DNA from: Streptomyces sp. NRRL WC-3626
GTDB taxonomy: Bacteria > Actinomycetota > Actinomycetes > Streptomycetales > Streptomycetaceae
Length of the DNA: 64,000 bases
Assembly (NCBI RefSeq): GCF_000718785.1
Contig: NZ_JOCA01000001.1
Span: forward strand, 310,001 to 374,000
Reading direction: 5' to 3'
Both the position numbers and the translations under genes were made by a program. Within the stretch, counting starts at the first letter, position 1. Each line of letters opens with the position of its first letter. Below the pieces are notes generated by a model, which ran no database searches, had not been told where the DNA came from, and saw only the letters and a list, made by a program, of their open reading frames with translations. This document shows, one piece after another, positions 59,101 through 64,000 of the stretch.

Positions 59101-59980
59101 ACTCGTTGGCCCACTGCATGAAGGAGTGCCGGTACTCCTCGTCGGCGTCCGGGAGCACCTTCAGATGGAGCATGAGGTCGGACTTCAGGCAGGCGAGGTC
59201 GTACTTCCGCTTGCTGTCCGCGTACTCCCCGGAGTTCTGGTCGCCGAGGAAGCGGCTCACGGACTGCACGGCCGCGACCCGGTCGCGCAGGTTCGACAGT
59301 TCGGTGTGCCGCTGGGTGATGGAGGGGGCGGCTCCGCCCTCCCTGCGGCGCCAGAAGTAGACGACGTCGGTGATGACGTCGACCTTGGCGGCGCGGAAGT
59401 GGGCGTACATGTTGACCCACGAGTCCTCGTACATGACGCCTTCGGGGAAGGCGATGGAGTGCCGGTTCCAGAAGGAGCGCCGGAAGAGCTTGTTCCAGAC
59501 GGTGCGGTCGTAGATCAGCGCCTCGAACCTGGTGATGTGCGTCCCGCGCCGGTTCTTCTGCATGGGGCCCTTGTGCAGCGGCGACTGCCACTTCTTGGTG
59601 GAGTTCATCATCTGCACGTTGCCCGAGACGAAGTCCGCCTCGGATTCCTCGAGCGTGCGCACCAGGAGTTCGTAGGCGTACTCGGGGATGACGTCGTCGC
59701 CGTCCACGAAGGCGAGGAACTCCGCCGCGGGATGGGTGTTGCGCAGTCCGGTGTTGCGCGCGTGTCCGGGCCCGTGGGCGTGCTGGCGGACCAGCCGGAA
59801 GCGGCGGTCCGCCGCGCAGAAGTCGGCCGCGATCCGCACCGACCCGTCGGTGGAGCCGTCGTCGACGAGCACGACCTCGAAGTCACGGAACGACTGGCGC
59901 GCTATCGACTCCAGACATTCGGCGAGATATGCCTCGACATCCTGAAAGGGCACGACAACACTGAGGCGCGGCTGAACCAC
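56168..59980 (-). CDS. bifunctional GT2 glycosyltransferase / CDP-glycerol glycerophosphotransferase
   Basis: About 1270 residues. The first 280 are a GT-A family-2 transferase: LSVVVPFQDVEAYLAECLESI, VVLVDDGSTDGS and FLAFVDGDDVIPEYA with the DxD metal site. The C-terminal part (from about residue 880) is a CDP-glycerol:glycerophosphate glycerophosphotransferase of the TagF/TarL type: VVQTWHGTPLKKIGHDIES, LVSPNSFSTPILKRAFGFPG, VVLYAPTWRDDQF and TDVMITDYSSLMFDYVNTGRP. The middle is a beta-rich region seen in large actinobacterial forms. It would build a poly(glycerol-phosphate)-like wall teichoic acid at the inner membrane face. Start: GTG 59980 or TTG 59983, both after GGTAGGAG. Confidence 0.92.
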   Translation of the reverse strand: MVQPRLSVVVPFQDVEAYLAECLESIARQSFRDFEVVLVDDGSTDGSVRIAADFCAADRRFRLVRQHAHGPGHARNTGLRNTHPAAEFLAFVDGDDVIPEYAYELLVRTLEESEADFVSGNVQMMNSTKKWQSPLHKGPMQKNRRGTHITRFEALIYDRTVWNKLFRRSFWNRHSIAFPEGVMYEDSWVNMYAHFRAAKVDVITDVVYFWRRREGGAAPSITQRHTELSNLRDRVAAVQSVSRFLGDQNSGEYADSKRKYDLACLKSDLMLHLKVLPDADEEYRHSFMQWANEFLDESDLTIIDELPADARVKWLLVREGRLPELLEVIEFERRGGPMPVQRRFRRYLNYPYLGDREVGLDKKAYRLDKELSLHGSLSGARWIPDSDLLTLTGTAYVRFINVHKKHMSVKAIALRNKKQGRMMITTAKTVYAPQATEDSNQNRYCYDWAGFEARIDTARLKRKGQWVEGTWDVAAGVLSRGLFRYRGIDRGGAGSAANPPYRYVDKNTRILPVFLQGKLKLRVEVVRCRITQHRLIGDQLELRGVYLGPKVPEWGQLRVTSLSGAGRHDARVHFTPGGDGWCTFSARVPLSRLVPKSRVHAGTDADVPQSWNMGANGWKTTFHVEGRKMTMYPVVAEDTPDGHYPMPATLQTREYDREVVVHRNGSGYLVLFERATLPVASRCEWRDDGSLLVQGRYLAADQLTEEEYRAAHLVIRSRAHGAERPVPLTWEGDEFRAVLAPAAMRTLAGDIPLAAGRWDFFLRRQDLSAVAREDRLEDLMVKIEQDLIEAFPQDYERKERRYEIQAEAYDRLSLLVHSAMPDHARGPYRQKILRTKAYPDARRQPVRDAVLFDAFKGTQYSDSPRALHEELLRRRVDLEQLWVVRDDQVQVPPTATPVRMWSPQWYEALATSRYVVANNHLPDWFKKRDGQVVVQTWHGTPLKKIGHDIESIHFADQRYLERVEKEVQNWDILVSPNSFSTPILKRAFGFPGEMVESGYPRNDVLRRPDTEDQEQRIRRRIGLPEGKRVVLYAPTWRDDQFYAPGKYKLDFRIDLAAARAELGDDHVLMVRRHPNVVDPVPGAGDGFVFDVSDYPDMADLSLITDVMITDYSSLMFDYVNTGRPILFFTYDLDHYRDTLRGFYFDFEGSAPGPLLHSSEELVAAIRDIDAIQDLYAERYRWFQNEFCDLDDGYAAARLADRMLVAGGDLAPGQAHAPAVGTVGTRHTGRAMTPARPRVSEWFSGPRTTTGLFGVVPTQPSGDRDYEGVIV

Positions 59981-60142
59981 CAACTCGTACTCCTACCAAG
60001 ACATTTCGCCCATAAGGACACCGAACGTCCACCATGGACACCCCACCCCTGATGCGGCACGTCGCGACTTCTGCCGCCGTGCGCCGCCAAACCCCTGTGG
60101 CCGCGTGAAAGCCCCCCTTCACATCGGTCACAGGTTCGACAT

Positions 60143-60170
60143 ATCTTAAGTCACCCTTAAGGATGGTCAA
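60143..60170 (-). promoter_or_regulatory. promoter of the glycerophosphotransferase gene
   Basis: On the minus strand TTGACC (60170-60165), spacer 16 nt, TAAGAT (60148-60143). RNA would begin near 60136 and have a leader of about 155 nt. Confidence 0.65.
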
Positions 60171-60197
60171 GGTCGGTTCATGTGGCGTTCATCGCTT
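60165..60197 (+). promoter_or_regulatory. PHO-box-like direct repeats
   Basis: Three 11-nt units on the plus strand: GGTCAAGGTCG, GTTCATGTGGC and GTTCATCGCTT. Streptomyces PhoP binds 11-nt units with a GTTCACC core. The second and third have six of seven and six of seven core matches by eye, and the first is weaker. The first unit covers the -35 of the leftward promoter, so binding would block it. Confidence 0.6.
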
Positions 60198-60347
60198 CGC
60201 GGTGCTAAAGCCACCCGGTCCGGGCCAGGTCGGGGCCACTGCCTATAGTTCTCCCACTGTTGCGATCGCATCAGTGGACCGGTCTTCCCCCCACCCGGGC
60301 CCAGCCACTCCGCCGCGCGGAGCCCGTGAGGAGAGGAACCGAACACC

Positions 60348-61436
60348 ATGACGACCAGCGCCACCACGGAGTCACGGCGTGTGCAGCCCGACAGCGGCGG
60401 CGGACGTCGCAGGGCGCAGCGCCCCCGTAGACGCTGGGGACGCATCGTGCTGCTGTCGCTCCTGGTCCTCCTGCTCGCGGCGGGCGGCACCGGGTACTGG
60501 CTGTACAGCGACCTGAACGGCAACATCGACGGCGTCGACCTGGACAAGGCACTCGGTGAGGACCGACCGGAGAAGCTGCCGACGTCGGGGCAGAACCTGC
60601 TGGTCCTCGGCTCGGACTCACGCGGCGGCGCCAACGCCTCGCTGGGCACCGGCAAGGTCTCGGGCGCCCGGTCCGACACCGCGCTGGTGGTGCACATCCC
60701 CGAGGGCCGCGATCAGGCCGTGGCCGTGAGCATCCCGCGTGACACGCTCGTCACCCGCCCGGAGTGCGCCAAGTCCGACGGCTCGACCCTGCCGGCGGCG
60801 GAGCGCGTCATGTTCAACTCCGTGTACTCGACGGCCGGTCCGGCCTGTGTGGTGAAGACCGTGGAGAAGATGTCCGGCGTCCGCATGGACCACTACATGG
60901 AGATCGACTTCGCCGGCTTCAAGGGACTGGTCGACGCGATCGGCGGCGTGACCGTCACCGTCGACGAGCCCATCAAGGACACCTCCAGCGGCCTGGACCT
61001 GAGCGCCGGAACACACAAGCTGGACGGGACCGACTCCCTGGCGTTCGTGCGGACCCGGCACGGCATCGGTGACGGCAGCGACCTGGGCCGTATAGGCCTC
61101 CAGCAGCAGTTCATGATCGCCCTGCTGAGCGAGGTGAAGCGGCAGGACCTGTTCGGCAGTCCCACCAAGACCTACAAGATCGCCGACACGCTGACGTCCG
61201 CGCTGACCACCGACGCCGAACTGGCCTCCCTGACCAGCCTGGCCAAGTTCGCGCGCAGCATGAACGGGGTCGACCCGGCGACCATGGAGACGATCATGCT
61301 CCCGGTGGCGTACGACAAGGTCGACCCGAACCGGGTGGTGGCCGCGCAGCCCCAGGCCGAGCAGCTGTGGAAGGCGATCCGGTCCGACGCGGAGATTCCC
61401 GAGTCCGCCAAGAAGTCGCCCGCGACGGGCGGCTGA
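60348..61436 (+). CDS. LytR-CpsA-Psr (LCP) family wall-polymer ligase
   Basis: Membrane-anchored enzyme that moves wall teichoic acid or related glycopolymers from a lipid carrier to peptidoglycan. 362 residues. Basic cytoplasmic tail (residues 1-33), one helix (IVLLSLLVLLLAAGGTGYWLY), then the LCP domain outside: NLLVLGSDSRGG, SDTALVVHIPEG, VSIPRDTLV, MDHYMEIDFAGFKGLVDAIGGVTV and LAFVRTRHGIGDGSDLGRIGLQQQFM. The arginine and Asp residues that bind the pyrophosphate lipid are kept. Diverges from the glycerophosphotransferase gene. Ribosome site GGAGAGGAACC is good. Confidence 0.95.
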   Translation: MTTSATTESRRVQPDSGGGRRRAQRPRRRWGRIVLLSLLVLLLAAGGTGYWLYSDLNGNIDGVDLDKALGEDRPEKLPTSGQNLLVLGSDSRGGANASLGTGKVSGARSDTALVVHIPEGRDQAVAVSIPRDTLVTRPECAKSDGSTLPAAERVMFNSVYSTAGPACVVKTVEKMSGVRMDHYMEIDFAGFKGLVDAIGGVTVTVDEPIKDTSSGLDLSAGTHKLDGTDSLAFVRTRHGIGDGSDLGRIGLQQQFMIALLSEVKRQDLFGSPTKTYKIADTLTSALTTDAELASLTSLAKFARSMNGVDPATMETIMLPVAYDKVDPNRVVAAQPQAEQLWKAIRSDAEIPESAKKSPATGG

Positions 61437-61468
61437 CGCCCCCGCACGACGACGACGGCGACGGCCGC

Positions 61469-62569
61469 TCAGCTACCGAGGACGTCCCACCGGGTGAGCG
61501 TGAGGCCGTCGCCGTCCTCCTGGCGGGCGACCCTGGGCGTGCCGTCGGTGCCGATCAGCGCCATCACCACGCGACCCCGCCCGTCCCGGGCCAGGGCCGG
61601 GGAGCCCTGGCAGGTCTCGGCCAGCGCGTACCACCAGAACCCGGCGGACTCGTTCTCGGTGCCGCCCATGCCGAGCACGGCCGCGCCGTCCTTGTCACGG
61701 CAGGCGAGGACGGCACAGTCGTAGCCGTCCAGCGACGTACGCAGCACCGCGTACGGCCGCTCGGCCGGAGTGCCGCCCAGGGAGACGGGCCAGTCGCCCG
61801 CCCGCCAGGCCGCCGCGCCACCGCTCTCGGCGTCCGTCCAGAAGAACGTGGCCCGGCCGGGTGCCGTCTCCAGGGCCGCGACCGTGCCCGGCACGGGCCG
61901 CAGCGAGAAACCGCGGGGACCGGTGAAGTCCTCCCCCGGTGCGGACTGGCTCCAGACGAGCACGCCCGTCTCCGCGGCGGCGCAGACCTCGACGCGTCCG
62001 TCGGTGAGCGCGATCGCCGCCGGCCGGGCGTCCAGTCCGCCGCCGCGCAGGTCCTCCCACGCCCGCCACTTGCCGTTCGGGGCCTCGCGCCGCAGGACGA
62101 GACCGCCGTCCGCGCCCCGCAGGAACACATGCACCGTGCCGTCTTCGGCCACCGCCCCGACCGGAGCGGCGAGCACGCCGGGGTCGTCCCGGTCGCGGTG
62201 GGGGTTGCCGAGGGACCGCCAGTCGCTGAGGGCGAGTCCGGTCTGGTACTGGACGGCGTGCACGACGTCCGCCCCGGTCGTGCCGTCGGCGCCCTCGCGT
62301 TCCCTGCGGCCGAGGAAGTGGACGTAGCCGTTGGCTCCCTGGGCCACCGACAGATGCGTCAGCCCGGCCACCGGTACGAAGTGCGGCCCGCTCCACCGCG
62401 GGCCGCCGACGGCGGTCTCCGTCCAGCGCAGCAGACCCCCGCCGGTGGGGGCGTACAGCGTCAGCCGGCCGTCCTTGCCGCGGGTGAGCCACTCTCCGTG
62501 GGCCACGCCGGACGCGGTCCGTCGGTCGTCGACGGGGCCACCCGTGGAACCTGTCGGCCTTCTCCGCAT
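61469..62569 (-). CDS. beta-propeller lectin-like protein of unknown function
   Basis: 366 residues. Repeats of about 50 residues with W/G and D/G turns (for example GRLTLYAPTGGGLLRWTETA, TVHVFLRGADGGLVLRREAPNGKWRAW, VEVCAAAETGVLVWSQSAP, AAVLGMGGTENESAGFWWYALAE) suggest a PLL-type or sialidase-like five- to seven-bladed propeller, a fold used by lectins. No signal peptide or membrane helix is visible. Near the cell-wall polymer genes, so a glycan-binding role is possible, but this is an inference from position and fold. Start ATG 62569 has only a weak ribosome site. Confidence 0.7.
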   Translation of the reverse strand: MRRRPTGSTGGPVDDRRTASGVAHGEWLTRGKDGRLTLYAPTGGGLLRWTETAVGGPRWSGPHFVPVAGLTHLSVAQGANGYVHFLGRREREGADGTTGADVVHAVQYQTGLALSDWRSLGNPHRDRDDPGVLAAPVGAVAEDGTVHVFLRGADGGLVLRREAPNGKWRAWEDLRGGGLDARPAAIALTDGRVEVCAAAETGVLVWSQSAPGEDFTGPRGFSLRPVPGTVAALETAPGRATFFWTDAESGGAAAWRAGDWPVSLGGTPAERPYAVLRTSLDGYDCAVLACRDKDGAAVLGMGGTENESAGFWWYALAETCQGSPALARDGRGRVVMALIGTDGTPRVARQEDGDGLTLTRWDVLGS

Positions 62570-62713
62570 CGCCTGGTGAACCTTCCTGCAGCCCGCCGCA
62601 TCACCGACACGGGAACCCCGAAACTCGGCACATCATATGTCGATCGTTCGCCGATGCCCCGGGCTCCTCCCCGCCGGCCCCCGGGTCCGCCCCGTGCGTG
62701 GGACGCTGGCCCG

Positions 62714-63085
62714 ATGAACGACACCTCCGCCCTGCTCGTGATCGTCGACGCCGCGAATGTCGTCGGGTCGGTGCCCGACGGATGGTGGCGGGACCGGCGG
62801 GGTGCGGCGGAGCGGTTGCGGGACCGGCTCGCGGCCGACGGCGTGCCGGGGCGTTCGGGAGCGGTGGAGATCGTGCTGGTCGTCGAGGGGGCGGCGCGCG
62901 GGGTGGAGTCGGTGCCGGGGGTGCGGGTGGAGTCCGCTCCGGGGAGCGGTGACGATCATATGGTCGCCCTGGTGGCGGACTCGGTGGGCCGGTCGGTTCT
63001 CGTCGTCACGGCCGATCGTGAGCTGCGCCGCAGGGTGACGGCGCTGGGGGCGGAGGTCGCCGGTCCGCGGTCGGTGCCCCGCTGA
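62714..63085 (+). CDS. small NYN/PIN-like protein
   Basis: 123 residues. LLVIVDAANVVGSVPDGWWRDRRGAAERL with DAAN and later GSGDDHMVALVADSVGRSVLVVTADRELRRRV form a Rossmann-like fold with acidic residues at strand ends, as in NYN/PIN-domain nucleases. This suggests a metal-dependent nuclease or RNA-binding protein. Automated databases sometimes call homologues NTP pyrophosphohydrolase, which is unlikely as the MazG/NUDIX motifs are absent. ATG 62714, likely leaderless (GACGCT 11 nt upstream). Converges with the PKS gene. Confidence 0.72.
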   Translation: MNDTSALLVIVDAANVVGSVPDGWWRDRRGAAERLRDRLAADGVPGRSGAVEIVLVVEGAARGVESVPGVRVESAPGSGDDHMVALVADSVGRSVLVVTADRELRRRVTALGAEVAGPRSVPR

Positions 63086-63106
63086 GACCGGCGGCCTCCG
63101 TCCCGG

Positions 63107-64000
63107 CTACGCCTCCGGGTCCAGCCGCTGGTGGATCAGGCGGGCGAAGTGGGCCGGGGTGCGGCCGGTGGCCAGGTCGGCCGGGCCGAGGCGGATGTCG
63201 AAGAGGTCCCGGGCCTGGACCAGGAACTGCATGCCCAGCAGCGAGTCCAGGCCGTGGTCGGTGACGTTGAGCGTGGGGTCGAGGCCGGCCGGGTCGGTCT
63301 GCAGGACGGCCGCGAGGAGCCGGGTGATGACGTCGGTGATCCTGCGGACCGCCTCGTCCGCCGGGAGGTCCGCGAGGGTGGCGAGGAGTGCGTTGCGGGC
63401 GTCCGGGGAGGGCGTGGCGGAGGCCGGGGCCAGGAGGGCGAACCGGGGGGTGGCCAGGGCCGGCAGCAGGGGGCGGGCGGTTCCCCAGCGGTAGCGGCCC
63501 GCTCCGGCGACATCGGTGCCGGCCGCGAGGAGACGGTCCGTGGTGGTCAGGACCTCGGCGGGGGTGAGCGGTTCGAGGCCGCGGGCCGCCATGGCGGACT
63601 CCATGCCGCCGCGCGCCACATAGCCGGTTTCGCCGATCGGGCCCCAGGCCAGTGCCGTGCCCGTCCGGCCGGCGGCGCGCCGGGCCCGCACGAGCGCTTC
63701 CAGGTGGGCGTTGGCCGCCGCGTAGGCCGACTGGCCCGGGTTTCCGATGGCGGCGGAGACGGAGGAGCAGGTGAGGAACAGGTCCAGGTCGCGGTCGGTG
63801 GTGAGGCGGTCCAGTACGGCCGCGCCCTGGGCCTTCGGGGCCAGTACGGCGGCGAAGCGGTCGTCGGACACATCGGCCAGTGCCGCGTCGTCCATGTGCA
63901 TCGCCGCGTGCACGACGCCGCGCAGGGGGTGTCCGCCGGCGTCCACGGTGTCGAGGACCCGGCGCAGCGCGGCCTCGTCGGTGACGTCGGCGGCGTGGGC
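63107..64000 (-). CDS. type I polyketide synthase, C-terminal KR-ACP part (partial)
   Basis: 297 residues visible; the reading frame runs past 64000, so the gene begins outside the window. Ketoreductase end: ADVTDEAALRRVL, LRGVVHAAMHMDD, FLTCSSVSAAIGNPGQSAYAAANAHLEALVRARRAAG with the catalytic Ser and Tyr/Asn/Lys region (SSVSA, YAAANAHL), and WGPIGETG. An acyl carrier domain follows with DHGLDSLLGMQF, where Ser is the phosphopantetheine site. The protein ends soon after, with no thioesterase, so the chain is released by another enzyme or passed on. It marks the edge of a possible specialised-metabolite gene cluster. Confidence 0.9.
   Translation of the reverse strand, partial: AHAADVTDEAALRRVLDTVDAGGHPLRGVVHAAMHMDDAALADVSDDRFAAVLAPKAQGAAVLDRLTTDRDLDLFLTCSSVSAAIGNPGQSAYAAANAHLEALVRARRAAGRTGTALAWGPIGETGYVARGGMESAMAARGLEPLTPAEVLTTTDRLLAAGTDVAGAGRYRWGTARPLLPALATPRFALLAPASATPSPDARNALLATLADLPADEAVRRITDVITRLLAAVLQTDPAGLDPTLNVTDHGLDSLLGMQFLVQARDLFDIRLGPADLATGRTPAHFARLIHQRLDPEA

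Larger units (their letters stand above)
59984..60347. other. divergent control region of wall-polymer and LCP genes
   Basis: No gene. Contains the minus-strand promoter of the glycerophosphotransferase gene and the PHO-box-like repeats (both described separately), two CTTAAG palindromes (60145-60150 and 60156-60161), and TATAGT (60244-60249), a good -10 that may serve the LCP gene 100 nt away. Confidence 0.6.

Noticed and set aside
1-64000. CRISPR arrays, tRNA or rRNA genes, integrases, transposases
   Set aside because: No regularly spaced repeats, no cloverleaf-like sequence recognised by eye, and no mobile-element protein families were found. A tRNAscan or CRISPR search would settle it.

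Overview
The window is high-GC, with nearly all codons ending in G or C, frequent GTG starts, GGAGG-type ribosome binding sites, many probable leaderless genes and mycelial-development genes. It reads as the chromosome of a Streptomyces species. Gene content and order (murC, hemE, hemQ, the sporulation regulator whiI, rnd, fadAB) match a conserved part of Streptomyces chromosomes, so most of the window is core. No tRNA, rRNA, CRISPR array, insertion sequence or phage gene was seen.

Layout. 1-5.4 kb: a TauE-type exporter diverges from an Ldh_2-type dehydrogenase, then a three-gene rightward group of an unknown membrane protein, a CysK-fold PLP enzyme and an ApgM-fold phosphotransferase. 5.5-10 kb: leftward murC-msrB with a small conserved gene and a RibD-type reductase, diverging from a ZapE/AFG1 ATPase. 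10.2-17.3 kb: slipin, PhoX/DUF839 protein, ArsR-SRPBCC pair diverging from a FAD/Rieske oxidoreductase, polysaccharide deacetylase lipoprotein, and PTH2 protein. 17.3-22.5 kb: accessory-looking block with a possible small gene, two HTH regulators, an ImmA/IrrE-like metallopeptidase, a MAB_1171c-type membrane protein and a FAD monooxygenase. 22.5-27.2 kb: MFS transporter and two secreted GH76 mannanase-like enzymes behind a promoter with a LacI-type palindrome. 27.5-31.4 kb: a DUF692 (MNIO) enzyme next to a TIGR04222 membrane protein, then a secreted Tap-like peptidase. 31.4-38.8 kb: coproporphyrin-dependent haem genes hemQ, cgoX and hemE, interleaved with a DUF4349 lipoprotein, a CoA-disulfide-reductase-like flavoprotein and a rhomboid protease. 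38.9-42 kb: DUF3000, whiI with a sigma-WhiG promoter, ribonuclease D. 42-48.7 kb: sugar ABC transporter diverging from a beta-mannosidase-lacI operon, with two matching palindromes between them. 48.9-52.3 kb: fadA-fadB, closed by a perfect 40-bp palindrome. 52.3-61.4 kb: cell-wall glycopolymer region with two Asp2-like hydrolases, a GT2/CDP-glycerol glycerophosphotransferase and an LCP ligase, and a PHO-box-like repeat over the glycerophosphotransferase promoter. 61.4-64 kb: a beta-propeller protein, a small NYN-like protein and the 3' end of a type I PKS running off the edge.

How the parts work together. GH76 enzymes outside the cell, the ABC transporter and intracellular beta-mannosidase could form a mannan/mannoside scavenging route under LacI control. 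FadA and FadB form the beta-oxidation complex. HemE, CgoX and HemQ are three steps of the Gram-positive haem pathway. The 52-61 kb genes probably polymerise, decorate and attach a wall teichoic-acid-like polymer, possibly under phosphate control. The blocks least explained by known biology are the 17-22 kb regulator/peptidase/flavoenzyme cassette, the DUF692-TIGR04222 pair, the CysK-ApgM pair and the Asp2-like paralogues.
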